Shown one piece after another: positions 1-7,302 of a stretch of 64,000 bases of DNA (positions within the stretch are counted from its first letter, which is position 1; each line of letters opens with the position of its first letter). Both the position numbers and the translations under genes were made by a program. This stretch comes from Leclercia sp. AS011 (GTDB lineage: Bacteria; Pseudomonadota; Gammaproteobacteria; Enterobacterales; Enterobacteriaceae), in contig NZ_JBBCMA010000006.1 of the NCBI RefSeq assembly GCF_037152535.1, forward strand, positions 62,001 to 126,000, read 5' to 3'. The notes below the pieces were generated by a model. The model worked only from the letters and a program-made list of their open reading frames with translations. It had not been told where the DNA came from and made no database searches.

Positions 1-70
1 CGCTGCGATCCAACAGGGCAAAGTAGAAAGCTCGAAAGACTTTCTTATCGCCACCCTGAAACCACGCTAA
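1..70 (+). CDS. frdB: Fumarate reductase iron-sulfur subunit FrdB, C-terminal end only
   Basis: Only the last 22 codons and the stop are in the window. The tail (ending [11 protein letters not shown]) matches my recollection of the C-terminus of enterobacterial FrdB, and frdC starts about 10 bases after the stop, as in the frdABCD operon. FrdB carries the iron-sulfur clusters that pass electrons from menaquinol to FrdA during anaerobic fumarate respiration. The rest of the gene and the operon promoter lie outside the window. Confidence 0.93.
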   Translation, partial: AAIQQGKVESSKDFLIATLKPR

Positions 71-80
71 GGAGTGCATG

Positions 81-476
81 ATGACGACTAAACGCAAAGC
101 CTATGTACGGCCAATGCCGTCCACCTGGTGGAAAAATCTGCCGTTTTATCGCTTCTATATGCTGCGTGAAGGCACGGCAGTGCCTGCAGTGTGGTTCAGC
201 ATCGAACTGATGTACGGCCTGTTTGCCCTTAAGCATGGTCCGGAAAGCTGGGCCGGGTTTGTTGGGTTCCTGCAAAACCCCATTGTGGTGATCCTGAATA
301 TCATCGTGCTGGCAGCAGCGCTGTTGCATACCAAAACCTGGTTTGAACTGGCGCCGAAAGCGGCAAATATTATCGTCAAAAACGAAAAGCTGGGGCCGGA
401 GCCAATCATCAAAGGGCTCTGGGTGGTAACTGCGGTCGTGACCGTGGTCATTCTTGGCGTAGCCCTGTTCTGGTAA
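81..476 (+). CDS. frdC: Fumarate reductase membrane anchor subunit FrdC
   Basis: A 131-residue hydrophobic protein with three probable membrane helices, nearly identical to E. coli FrdC over its whole length ([17 protein letters not shown] at the N-terminus, [13 protein letters not shown] in the middle). With FrdD it anchors the FrdAB catalytic dimer to the inner membrane and forms the menaquinol site. Two ATG codons are adjacent (78 and 81). The second is chosen because it gives the usual 131-residue length and better spacing from the GGAG at 71-74. It sits between frdB and frdD in the operon. Confidence 0.96.
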   Translation: MTTKRKAYVRPMPSTWWKNLPFYRFYMLREGTAVPAVWFSIELMYGLFALKHGPESWAGFVGFLQNPIVVILNIIVLAAALLHTKTWFELAPKAANIIVKNEKLGPEPIIKGLWVVTAVVTVVILGVALFW

Positions 477-486
477 GGAGACCACT

Positions 487-846
487 GTGATTAATCCAAA
501 TCCAAAACGTTCTGACGAGCCCGTCTTCTGGGGACTCTTTGGGGCAGGCGGCATGTGGTGCGCCATTATCGCACCGGTCATTATTCTGCTGGTGGGCATT
601 ATGCTGCCGCTGGGGCTCTATCCCGGCGATGCGCTGAGCTATGAGCGGGTCCTGGCCTTTGCCCACAGCTTTATTGGTCGGGCCTTCATCTTCCTGATGA
701 TTGTTCTGCCGCTGTGGTGCGGTCTGCACCGTATTCATCACGCTATGCATGACCTGAAGATCCACGTCCCTAACGGGAAATGGGTGTTCTACGGACTGGC
801 GGCGATTCTGAGCGTAGTCACGCTGGTTGCCGTCGTCTTTATGTGA
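487..846 (+). CDS. frdD: Fumarate reductase membrane anchor subunit FrdD
   Basis: A 119-residue protein with three hydrophobic helices, the same length as E. coli FrdD and starting with the same [20 protein letters not shown] sequence. It begins with GTG at 487, preceded by an AGGAG Shine-Dalgarno, 10 bases after the frdC stop. It is the second membrane anchor of the quinol:fumarate reductase and the last gene of frdABCD. In E. coli ampC follows; here the next gene is blc, only 85 bases away. Confidence 0.96.
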   Translation: MINPNPKRSDEPVFWGLFGAGGMWCAIIAPVIILLVGIMLPLGLYPGDALSYERVLAFAHSFIGRAFIFLMIVLPLWCGLHRIHHAMHDLKIHVPNGKWVFYGLAAILSVVTLVAVVFM

Positions 847-854
847 TCTGCCCC

Positions 855-880
855 GCTCTCCCGCCAGCCGGTGGGAGAGC
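855..880 (+). terminator. Terminator hairpin after frdABCD
   Basis: Eleven-base-pair GC-rich stem (GCTCTCCCGCC pairing with GGTGGGAGAGC, one G-T pair) with a four-base loop, 8 bases after the frdD stop. It is followed by a short A/T stretch rather than a clean T-run. In E. coli the matching hairpin acts both as frd terminator and ampC attenuator; here it can only separate frd from blc. Confidence 0.7.
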
Positions 881-897
881 AAAATTCCTGACAGGTT

Positions 898-905
898 CTA
901 CACTT
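898..905 (+). promoter_or_regulatory. Sigma-S type -10 element upstream of blc
   Basis: CTACACTT, 26 bases upstream of the blc start, matches the extended -10 (CTACACT) typical of RpoS-dependent promoters; E. coli blc is known to be RpoS-dependent. A TTCCTG/CAGG motif lies just upstream at 885-895, and a similar arrangement precedes ecnR. Confidence 0.55.
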
Positions 906-931
906 AACAAAAATCCTGTAAGGAAACGCCT

Positions 932-1462
932 ATGCGCATCCTGCCCGTCATCGCCGCCGTTGCCGCTGCATTTCTGGTTGTTGCCTGTAGTGCTCCTGTC
1001 CCTCCCCCGGGCGTGACCGTCGTTCGGCCCTTCAATGCCCAAAAATTCATGGGCAGCTGGTATGAAATCGCCCGTTTTGATCACCGCTTTGAACGCGCCC
1101 TGCAAAAGGTAACGGCGCACTACAGCCTGATGAGTGACGGCGGTATTCAGGTTATCAATCGGGGCTACAACCCTGAACGCGACATGTGGCAAAAAGTGAC
1201 GGGGAAAGCCTACTTTACCGGCGCGTCTGACACTGCAGCGCTGAAAGTCTCTTTCATCGGTCCGTTTTATGGCGGCTATAACGTGATTGCGCTGGATAAG
1301 GATTATCAGCATGCGCTGGTGTGCGGGCCCAATCGTGACTATCTGTGGATCCTCTCCCGCACACCAACCATTTCAGATGAAATGAAACAAAGGCTACTGG
1401 ATTCCGCCACCCGCCAGGGCTTTGATGTCAGCCAGCTGGTCTGGATTGAACAGCCCCATTAA
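932..1462 (+). CDS. blc: Outer-membrane lipoprotein Blc (bacterial lipocalin)
   Basis: A 176-residue lipoprotein precursor. The signal peptide ends in a lipobox (VVAC) with Cys19 as the lipidated residue. The lipocalin signature [15 protein letters not shown] follows at about residues 46-60, and the rest aligns with E. coli Blc (177 residues). Blc is anchored in the outer membrane and binds fatty acids and lysophospholipids, especially in stationary phase. The Shine-Dalgarno is GGA in AAGGAAACGCC. The gene converges on sugE, and the two stop codons overlap by four bases. Confidence 0.95.
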   Translation: MRILPVIAAVAAAFLVVACSAPVPPPGVTVVRPFNAQKFMGSWYEIARFDHRFERALQKVTAHYSLMSDGGIQVINRGYNPERDMWQKVTGKAYFTGASDTAALKVSFIGPFYGGYNVIALDKDYQHALVCGPNRDYLWILSRTPTISDEMKQRLLDSATRQGFDVSQLVWIEQPH

Positions 1463-1776
1463 TGGGTGCTGAGCTTCAGCCCAATAATACCGGCGACTAT
1501 CAATGCGAGGCTGGCAATACGCGCCAGGCTCGCAGACTCCCCCAACAGTAAGATCCCGGTAATGGCTGCACCTACCGCGCCGATCCCCGTCCATACCGCA
1601 TACGCCGTCCCTACGGGCAGCGAACGCATAGCCCAGGAGAGCAGCACGATGCTCACGATCATGGCGGAAACGGTAATAATGCTGGGAGTGAGGCGCGTAA
1701 ACCCATGAGTATATTTCAGGCCAATGGCCCAAACCACTTCGAGTAAACCGGCAATAAAAAGAATAATCCAGGACAT
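1459..1776 (-). CDS. sugE: Guanidinium exporter SugE/Gdx (SMR family)
   Basis: A 105-residue four-helix protein of the small multidrug resistance family, near-identical to E. coli SugE (now Gdx): [20 protein letters not shown] at the start, the conserved Glu in helix 1, and the [15 protein letters not shown] motif in helix 3. It works as an antiparallel dimer that exchanges guanidinium for protons. A guanidine-II riboswitch lies in its leader, which independently supports this substrate over the older chaperone-suppressor idea. Confidence 0.95.
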   Translation of the reverse strand: MSWIILFIAGLLEVVWAIGLKYTHGFTRLTPSIITVSAMIVSIVLLSWAMRSLPVGTAYAVWTGIGAVGAAITGILLLGESASLARIASLALIVAGIIGLKLSTH

Positions 1777-1804
1777 AAAGGCTCCTTAACTTAAATAACA
1801 GTCT

Positions 1805-1849
1805 GGGGCCGTCCCCGATGAGAGAAGCGCTTACAGGTCGTCCCGTAAG
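1805..1849 (-). promoter_or_regulatory. Guanidine-II riboswitch (mini-ykkC) in the sugE leader
   Basis: Read on the minus strand, two hairpins each close on an ACGR tetraloop. The first (1830-1849) is CTTACGGG-ACGA-CCTGTAAG; the second (1805-1816) is GGGG-ACGG-CCCC. Two short stems with ACGR loops separated by a short linker are the defining architecture of the guanidine-II class. The second hairpin lies about 15-20 bases from the sugE ribosome-binding site (TAAGGAG), as expected for translational control: guanidinium stabilises loop-loop pairing and frees the site. Confidence 0.9.
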
Positions 1850-2000
1850 GCAGGTGAACTGCTTATTGTGAAGAGCATGAATTCATTTTTCAACGTGTTT
1901 GTTTCAGCCCGCACTTAAGCGATTGAAAGCAAGAAATAGACGTAATTAGCAGCGAAATTCCATCATTTATGACTCATCCGACTTCTTTATTATGGGGCAC

Positions 2001-2028
2001 TTCCTGAATGCAGGAAGCGACTACACTT
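2001..2028 (+). promoter_or_regulatory. ecnR promoter with inverted repeat and sigma-S type -10
   Basis: A perfect inverted repeat, TTCCTG-aatg-CAGGAA (2001-2016), is followed four bases later by CTACACTT (2021-2028), an RpoS-type -10. Transcription would start close to 2035, just ahead of the ecnR start at 2048, giving a very short leader. The palindrome covers the -35 region, so a bound regulator would act directly on the polymerase. Confidence 0.5.
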
Positions 2029-2047
2029 TGCCGATTGCGAAAAACTA

Positions 2048-2626
2048 ATGTTCAAAATTCTTTTGATTGACCGGTGTCATTACACCCGCATGGGCCTGGA
2101 AATGTGGATCAATCATTCAGGGCTATTTCCCTTCCCGGTACTGGTGACGGGCCTGAACAATCTCTTTCTGGCCAGGGAGCATATCCTGCAATGGAAACCC
2201 GCGCTGGTGATTGCCGATTTGCAGGGTTTTACATCAGACATTCAACAGCTCTCTTCGCTGATGAGCGCCAGCAAAACCGTGCCGTTTGTGATGTTACATG
2301 CGGAAGAGCAACCAGAAGTATCGGCATTTATGCACACCTTTCCTCTGTGGGCATCATTGGCCAAAACGACCCCGCTGCAGGTACTGGCGCAGACCATTAA
2401 TGAGGTCTTAGCCTCCCAGCAGGTGAGCGAACCTGCACCCATTGCGACGCCTTTGTTGACGCGGCAGGAAGAGAAAGTGTTAACGCTGTGGATGGACGGC
2501 GCCAGCAACCAGAAGATTGCCAGTAAACTGAGTATTCATGGAAAAACGGTTTACACCTACAAGCGCAATATTCGGATGAAATTGCACATGGATACACGGT
2601 ACTCGCCGTTTCTGTCACTACCCTGA
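2048..2626 (+). CDS. ecnR: LuxR-family transcriptional regulator EcnR
   Basis: A 192-residue protein with a C-terminal LuxR/FixJ helix-turn-helix (about residues 137-185: LTRQEEKVLTLWMDGASNQK, then SIHGKTVYTYKRNIRMKL). The N-terminal half resembles the degenerate receiver of BglJ/RcsA-type regulators and lacks the usual acidic phosphorylation pocket. It is divergent from sugE and converges on ecnB. A gene of this kind, called ecnR, is known beside the entericidin genes in Citrobacter and Enterobacter but is missing in E. coli K-12, so the name is given from position and domain content. Its target is inferred to be ecnA/ecnB. Confidence 0.75.
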   Translation: MFKILLIDRCHYTRMGLEMWINHSGLFPFPVLVTGLNNLFLAREHILQWKPALVIADLQGFTSDIQQLSSLMSASKTVPFVMLHAEEQPEVSAFMHTFPLWASLAKTTPLQVLAQTINEVLASQQVSEPAPIATPLLTRQEEKVLTLWMDGASNQKIASKLSIHGKTVYTYKRNIRMKLHMDTRYSPFLSLP

Positions 2627-2639
2627 GCGGTAAACTGAG

Positions 2640-2667
2640 GGTACGGCGGCATGTTCAGCCCCGTACC
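2640..2667. terminator. Possible bidirectional terminator between ecnR and ecnB
   Basis: GGTACGG (2640-2646) pairs with CCGTACC (2661-2667) in the 49-base gap between two converging stop codons. No strong T-run follows on either strand, so the assignment rests on position and symmetry. Confidence 0.45.
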
Positions 2668-2675
2668 GCCCAAGA

Positions 2676-2822
2676 TTACTGCTGTGCTTTAGTTGCCGCA
2701 CCAGAGATCGCGCTACCGCCAGTGGAGATATCTTCACCGACGCCGCGAGTGGTATTACAGGCAGTTAATACTGACGAAAGCACCAAAACAGAAAAGATCG
2801 CTACAAATGTTTTCTTAAGCAT
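2676..2822 (-). CDS. ecnB: Entericidin B lipoprotein (bacteriolytic toxin)
   Basis: A 48-residue lipoprotein precursor: hydrophobic signal, lipobox LTAC with Cys22, and a mature tail starting [15 protein letters not shown] and ending SGAATKAQQ. Length and sequence match E. coli EcnB almost residue for residue. Entericidin B is the toxic member of the pair and is induced through RpoS in stationary phase. On the minus strand a CTATGCTTATG stretch about 35 bases upstream resembles an RpoS -10, so ecnB probably has its own promoter. ecnA lies 106 bases upstream. Confidence 0.93.
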   Translation of the reverse strand: MLKKTFVAIFSVLVLSSVLTACNTTRGVGEDISTGGSAISGAATKAQQ

Positions 2823-2928
2823 AATGTCTTCCTTTTTTAGCCAAAGTTATTGTGTACAGCAACATAAGCATAGCCAGGATCCCGGCGAGTGACGGAAAAG
2901 GAAGAATTTTTAGGAAAAGTAGAAAATA

Positions 2929-3060
2929 TCAGGAGGCGGCGTGCGAAATAGCATGACCCAGGCTTCTGATGTCTTCCCCGACACCACGGGCCGTGTTGCA
3001 TCCGGAAAGCAGTACGCTGGCAAGAACCATCAGCAGGAGAATTTTGATTGTGCGCGACAT
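2929..3060 (-). CDS. ecnA: Entericidin A lipoprotein (antidote)
   Basis: A 43-residue lipoprotein precursor: signal MSRTIKILLLMVLASVLLSG, lipidated Cys21, and mature tail CNTARGVGEDIRSLGHAIS. It resembles E. coli EcnA (41 residues) and is a paralogue of EcnB, sharing the CNTxRGVGEDI core. EcnA is described as the antidote to EcnB. The start is the ATG at 3060. A longer reading from 3067 is in another frame and has no lipobox. It lies downstream of efp on the same strand. Confidence 0.92.
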   Translation of the reverse strand: MSRTIKILLLMVLASVLLSGCNTARGVGEDIRSLGHAISHAAS

Positions 3061-3086
3061 CGTCCATGAACCTTCTTTAGGTCGAT

Positions 3087-3113
3087 AAGGCGCAGCATGG
3101 CACTGCGCCTTTT
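3087..3113. terminator. Bidirectional terminator between efp and ecnA
   Basis: AAGGCGCAG (3087-3095) and CTGCGCCTT (3102-3110) form a perfect nine-base-pair stem with a six-base loop, 13 bases past the efp stop. The flanking A and T tracts would allow termination in either direction. Confidence 0.7.
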
Positions 3114-3125
3114 CTCACGGGTGAA

Positions 3126-3692
3126 TTACTTCACGCGAGACACGTATTCACCAGAGCGGGTATCCACTTTGATGATTTCGCCAGTCTGAACGAACAGTGG
3201 AACTTTAACCACTGCACCGGTAGACAGCTTAGCTGGCTTGCCGCCAGTACCTGCGGTATCGCCTTTCAGACCTGGATCGGTTTCAACGATTTCCAGCTCA
3301 ACGAAGTTTGGCGGGGTCACAGCGATAGGCTGGCCGTTCCACAGGGTCACGATGCACTCAGCCTGATCCAGCAGCCATTTGGCGCTATCACCGACAGCTT
3401 TCTCATCAGCAGACAGCTGTTCGAAAGTTGAATTGTTCATGAAGTGGTAGAATTCACCGTCGTTGTAGAGGTAAGTCAGGTTCATATCCACAACATCTGC
3501 GCCTTCAGCGGAGTCGGTGGATTTGAAGGTTTTCTCTACACGGGTACCGGTCAGCAGGCGGCGCAGCTTAACGCGTGCGAATGCCTGACCTTTACCTGGT
3601 TTAACGAATTCGCTGGCTTCAACCGCGTACGGTTCGCCGTCCATCATGATTTTAAGACCGGCACGAAAATCGTTGCTATAGTAAGTCGCCAT
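3126..3692 (-). CDS. efp: Translation elongation factor P
   Basis: A 188-residue protein, the standard EF-P length, with the KOW-like N-terminal domain and two OB domains. Lys34 in the KPGKGQAF loop is the residue that EpmA and EpmB modify with beta-lysine. EF-P enters the ribosomal E site and relieves stalling at polyproline. The same frame is open upstream to 4061, but that stretch lies antisense to epmB, and [20 protein letters not shown] is the known N-terminus. It is divergent from epmB, with only 40 bases between start codons, so modifier and target share a promoter region. Confidence 0.97.
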   Translation of the reverse strand: MATYYSNDFRAGLKIMMDGEPYAVEASEFVKPGKGQAFARVKLRRLLTGTRVEKTFKSTDSAEGADVVDMNLTYLYNDGEFYHFMNNSTFEQLSADEKAVGDSAKWLLDQAECIVTLWNGQPIAVTPPNFVELEIVETDPGLKGDTAGTGGKPAKLSTGAVVKVPLFVQTGEIIKVDTRSGEYVSRVK

Positions 3693-3732
3693 AAGGCCCT
3701 CTGAAATTGTTAACTGGTAGCTAAGCCACAAA

Positions 3733-4761
3733 ATGGCGCATATTGTAACCCTAAACACCCCATCCAGAGAAGAATGGTTATTGCAACTTGCCGATGTAAT
3801 CACCAGCCCGGATGAACTCCTGCGTCTTTTAGAGCTAGATGCAGATGAAAAACTCCTCGCAGGACGTGATGCGAAACGCCTGTTTGCGCTGCGTGTGCCG
3901 CGTGCATTTGTCGCGCGTATGGAGAAAGGCAACCCTGACGATCCACTGTTAAAACAGGTCCTTACCTCGCAGGACGAGTTTATCGTTGCCCCTGGTTTCA
4001 GTACCGATCCCCTTGAAGAGCAGAACAGCGTCGTGCCTGGTTTACTGCATAAGTATCGCAACCGGGCGTTACTGCTGGTGAAGGGGGGATGCGCCGTAAA
4101 TTGTCGCTACTGCTTCCGACGCCACTTCCCCTACTCTGACAATCAGGGGAATAAGCGTAACTGGCAGACGGCGCTCGACTACATTGCCTCCCATTCTGAG
4201 CTGGATGAAATCATCTTTTCTGGCGGCGATCCGTTGATGGCGAAAGATCACGAACTGGACTGGCTCATCACCCAGCTGGAAGCGATCCCGCATATTAAAC
4301 GGCTGCGGATCCATAGCCGTTTACCGATTGTTATTCCCGCGCGTATTACCGAATCCCTGGTGGCGCGTTTCGCCCGCTCATCGCTGCAAATATTACTCGT
4401 TAATCATATTAACCACAGCAATGAGATTGACGCGTCGTTCTCTGAAGCCATGGCTGCGTTACGCAGAGCAGGCGTCACTCTGCTCAATCAGAGTGTACTA
4501 TTACGCGGCGTCAACGATCAGGCTCGTATCTTAGCCGATTTGAGCAATGCACTGTTTGATGCTGGCGTTATGCCCTACTACTTGCATGTGTTAGATCGCG
4601 TACAAGGTGCTGCGCATTTTATGGTCAGCGACGAAGAAGCACGCCAGATTATGCGTGAATTATTGACTCTGGTTTCTGGTTACATGGTGCCGAAACTGGC
4701 ACGCGAGATTGGTGGTCAGCCGAGCAAAACGCCTTTGGATTTAGGCCTACAGCAGCGGTAA
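3733..4761 (+). CDS. epmB: EF-P (R)-beta-lysine modification enzyme EpmB (lysine 2,3-aminomutase)
   Basis: A 342-residue radical-SAM protein of the lysine aminomutase family. The CxxxCxxC motif at Cys120, Cys124 and Cys127 ([15 protein letters not shown]) binds the 4Fe-4S cluster, and a C-terminal region supplies the PLP-binding lysine. It converts (S)-alpha-lysine to (R)-beta-lysine, which EpmA then attaches to Lys34 of EF-P. Length and sequence match E. coli EpmB/YjeK. It is divergent from efp. In E. coli the next gene is yjeJ; here about 10.9 kb of accessory DNA intervenes. Confidence 0.96.
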   Translation: MAHIVTLNTPSREEWLLQLADVITSPDELLRLLELDADEKLLAGRDAKRLFALRVPRAFVARMEKGNPDDPLLKQVLTSQDEFIVAPGFSTDPLEEQNSVVPGLLHKYRNRALLLVKGGCAVNCRYCFRRHFPYSDNQGNKRNWQTALDYIASHSELDEIIFSGGDPLMAKDHELDWLITQLEAIPHIKRLRIHSRLPIVIPARITESLVARFARSSLQILLVNHINHSNEIDASFSEAMAALRRAGVTLLNQSVLLRGVNDQARILADLSNALFDAGVMPYYLHVLDRVQGAAHFMVSDEEARQIMRELLTLVSGYMVPKLAREIGGQPSKTPLDLGLQQR

Positions 4762-4767
4762 TAGACG

Positions 4768-4787
4768 TTGCCGGCTCATGCCGGCAA
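4768..4787 (+). terminator. Hairpin after epmB
   Basis: TTGCCGG-ctcatg-CCGGCAA, a perfect seven-base-pair stem six bases after the epmB stop, followed by GTTTC. It marks the left edge of the backbone before the AT-rich accessory block begins. Confidence 0.6.
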
Positions 4788-4877
4788 GTTTCAAAAATAA
4801 GTTAATACTTTCATTTTTCCGCATCACAACCCGCAATGTAAATAGAAAGAGTAACTTCCCGGTTATTACGTAATAAG

Positions 4878-5441
4878 CTAAATGAAATGCCTGGTAATTA
4901 TAGACGCGATTTCGAGCCCAATTAATACAATAATTAACAGAACGAGCCAAACAGGTGCACCAAAAAAAACAGCTCGCTTTTTCTTAACCGCTAATTCTGC
5001 CAGCTCTGGTTGATTATTCCCAGCGACTTCTGGAATCACAACCTCCATTTTTGCATCACTATTAACCTGCTGATCAGAATTAATTACTTCACTATCTGAC
5101 ACTACTACAACCGCTGTATCAGAGGAAAGCCGGAACCCCTTCCGTCGGACTGTTGTGATGATATCTTTCGTCAAGCCAGCGGATTTGAGGGATTTTCTCA
5201 GTAAAGAGATATTCTGATAAAACGTGTTCTCGGAAACAACAATTCCCCGGGACCGCCACACTACCTCCAAAAATTTCTCGCGTGAGACAATCTCTTTGTT
5301 ACTTTCGAGCAACAGTTGTAAACAACGGGCAGTAGGTGAATTAAGGATGATGCGCTCGCCACTTTCAGCTACGGGCTCTAAGATATTCTCATTCACCTTA
5401 AAAATGATCTTATCATCAATCATATAGATATTATATAGCAT
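4878..5441 (-). CDS. Membrane-anchored winged-helix regulator (CadC/ToxR-like)
   Basis: A 187-residue protein with an OmpR/ToxR-type winged helix at about residues 10-110 (LLLESNKEIVSREKFLEVVW, then VSENTFYQNISLLRKSLK and TVRRKGFRL), a polar linker, and one C-terminal membrane segment at about 160-182 (VWLVLLIIVLIGLEIASII). Only a few residues follow the membrane span, so there is no periplasmic sensor domain, unlike CadC. It is divergent from the fimbrial genes and is probably their regulator (inferred). It is AT-rich compared with flanking backbone genes. No gene name is recognised. Confidence 0.75.
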   Translation of the reverse strand: MLYNIYMIDDKIIFKVNENILEPVAESGERIILNSPTARCLQLLLESNKEIVSREKFLEVVWRSRGIVVSENTFYQNISLLRKSLKSAGLTKDIITTVRRKGFRLSSDTAVVVVSDSEVINSDQQVNSDAKMEVVIPEVAGNNQPELAELAVKKKRAVFFGAPVWLVLLIIVLIGLEIASIITRHFI

Positions 5442-5567
5442 AACAGTTCCCAGACATTCCTTTATCTATGGATAACATGGAGTGGCAATGTGAAGTTCCG
5501 CTTCATCACCATCTAAAAAGTCATTATATTCAGATACATAAAGCAATAAAAAACTAAATTTACTTTG

Positions 5568-5885
5568 ATGAAATACTTAAGAGAGCGTGCAAGACATCAT
5601 ATTCCCTATGATAATCTCTTCGAACCTGAAGTCCAATATGATGATGAAGTACAATTTCGAACAATGTCATTAATACATTGTAAAATCAAATTTCAAATTA
5701 ATTCACATGCACTCTCAGGCCCTATCCACTATCTTCCGCGTTGTTCTTTCTGCGGGGGCTGCTTTACATATGAGCAATTCCTGTCACAGGAAAACATAAT
5801 AGTATCCGGCAAAGAAAAGTGTTTATTAGATAGTTTCCCAATAACGACAGCCGTTATTAGAATAACATCTGACAACAAGGCTTAG
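5568..5885 (+). CDS. Small uncharacterised protein with a CxxCGGC motif
   Basis: A 105-residue ORF between the divergent regulator gene and the pilin gene. It has no signal peptide or membrane segment. The notable feature is CSFCGGC at about residues 59-65, which could bind metal or be redox-active. There is no clear Shine-Dalgarno before the ATG at 5568, and a TTG lies one codon upstream. I do not recognise the family. Position suggests a fimbrial accessory or regulatory role, but it could be non-coding. Confidence 0.45.
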   Translation: MKYLRERARHHIPYDNLFEPEVQYDDEVQFRTMSLIHCKIKFQINSHALSGPIHYLPRCSFCGGCFTYEQFLSQENIIVSGKEKCLLDSFPITTAVIRITSDNKA

Positions 5886-5939
5886 CGCGAGATATCTATT
5901 ACAGGATGAAGTCACTTCAACTTAATATGGATTTAAAGA

Positions 5940-6494
5940 ATGAAAAAAAATATCGCATTCATGACTGCGTTAGCAGCCGCTACTATCATTTCTTGTAATG
6001 CAGCAGCCGCCGACGGCACCGTAAATTTCACCGGTAGCATTGGTGACGCAGCATGCAAAACCAACATTGGTTCTTTAACCGGTGGCAACTCCGGAACAGT
6101 TAAGCTGGGCAATGTGCCAGTGAGTAGCTTTACTGGCGTGGGTTCTACCGCTGGCGATGGTGCGGGTTCTACCAATGTCAAAATCTTCCTGACCGAGTGC
6201 CCTACCGGTACTCCGACTAGCGCCACACTGAAATTCGACGGCGCTTATTATAAAGGTGATAACAGCTATCTGGCCCTGGAAGATGTTACAGGCGCAGCAC
6301 AAGGCGTCGCCATCCTCCTGTCTAATCCAAACGGAAAAGCACTGAAACTGGGCGAAGCATCAGAACCTGTAACCCTGAATGTGGGTACCGGCAGTTCCAC
6401 CGAACTGAACTTCAAAGCCGCCTATATCCAGCGTGAAACGACCATTGTAGCGGGTACCGCTAACGCAAGCGCTACCTTTACCATCAACTATTAA
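5940..6494 (+). CDS. Fimbrial major subunit (type 1 pilin family)
   Basis: A 184-residue exported pilin. The signal peptide ends near NAAAADG, and the mature domain starts with the DGTVNFTGSIGDAACKT pattern. Two cysteines (in GDAACKT and LTECPTG) would form the family disulfide, and the C-terminus ends in an alternating hydrophobic strand with penultimate Tyr (ATFTINY), the motif captured by the chaperone. Being first in the operon and followed by a hairpin fits a major subunit made in excess. The ATG follows an A/T-rich leader with a weak ribosome site (AAAGA). Confidence 0.9.
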   Translation: MKKNIAFMTALAAATIISCNAAAADGTVNFTGSIGDAACKTNIGSLTGGNSGTVKLGNVPVSSFTGVGSTAGDGAGSTNVKIFLTECPTGTPTSATLKFDGAYYKGDNSYLALEDVTGAAQGVAILLSNPNGKALKLGEASEPVTLNVGTGSSTELNFKAAYIQRETTIVAGTANASATFTINY

Positions 6495-6510
6495 TAGATA
6501 GTTTGTTACT

Positions 6511-6534
6511 AAGTGCTCCCTTTCGGGGGCACTT
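6511..6534 (+). terminator. Intercistronic hairpin after the pilin gene
   Basis: AAGTGCTCCC-tttc-GGGGGCACTT forms a ten-base-pair stem 16 bases after the pilin stop with no T-run. In chaperone-usher operons hairpins here often lower expression of the assembly genes relative to the major pilin, by partial termination or by protecting the upstream mRNA. Confidence 0.6.
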
Positions 6535-6555
6535 CACCTTAATGCAGAGTTAATT

Positions 6556-7242
6556 ATGCGAATTTTTACATCACTTGCGTTAACAATGATACTTGCACAA
6601 TGTGGAATGGCGACCGCCAATGCAGGTGTATTGATCGGTGGATCTCGCCTTATTTACCCGCAGGGTAAAAAAGAAATTAACATTACCGTAGAGAACAAAG
6701 ATAGCACCCCTTATTTAATAAAGTCTTTTATTGAAAAGGGTAGTGTTGAAGGTTCTGAAAACTACTTCATGGTGACGCCGCCCCTTTTTCGTCTGGATGC
6801 CCAGCAAAAAAGCGTTCTGCGTATTTTTAAAGCGATCGACAACATGCCTGTCGATCGTGAGTCGGTCTTTTATTTTAACGTAACCTCAATCCCCTCAGCA
6901 CAAGCGGATAGCGATAAAAATACGCTGCAAATCGCGGTCCGGAATCGCATGAAATTGTTCTATCGCCCTAAAGCACTGGTCGATGATATCCCGGAGAGTG
7001 TGACTAACAAACTGACCTGGCAACGCATCGGGAATAAGATCAAAGCGTCCAACCCTACCGGCTATTATATGAATTTTTCGTTTATAAAAGTGAATAACAT
7101 CAACGTTAAAGAGCCTGTATTACTGGCTCCTTTTGCAAGTAATGAATATTCGCTTCCAACAGGCGTCACAGGTGGCACTGTAACCTGGGCAATTATAAAT
7201 GATCAGGGCGGCATCGGCCCGGAACATAAATATAGCTTATAG
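6556..7242 (+). CDS. Periplasmic fimbrial chaperone (PapD/FimC family)
   Basis: A 228-residue protein with a signal peptide cleaved near ATANAGVLIGG and the two Ig-like domains of PapD-type chaperones. Family marks include the G1-strand alternation (LQIAVRNRMKLFYRPKAL) and the N-terminal GSRLIYPQGKKEI region. It stabilises pilin subunits by donor-strand complementation and delivers them to the usher. It lies between the pilin and usher genes. Confidence 0.92.
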   Translation: MRIFTSLALTMILAQCGMATANAGVLIGGSRLIYPQGKKEINITVENKDSTPYLIKSFIEKGSVEGSENYFMVTPPLFRLDAQQKSVLRIFKAIDNMPVDRESVFYFNVTSIPSAQADSDKNTLQIAVRNRMKLFYRPKALVDDIPESVTNKLTWQRIGNKIKASNPTGYYMNFSFIKVNNINVKEPVLLAPFASNEYSLPTGVTGGTVTWAIINDQGGIGPEHKYSL

Positions 7243-7302
7243 GATGCTATTTCACCCGCGTTGCTGGAAGGAATAGCTTATGGCTGACAATAGGGAAAAA
7301 AA

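Noticed and set aside
3693..4061. N-terminal extension of efp to a 311-residue protein
   Set aside because: The extension lies antisense inside epmB. EF-P is 188 residues and begins at the ATG at 3692.
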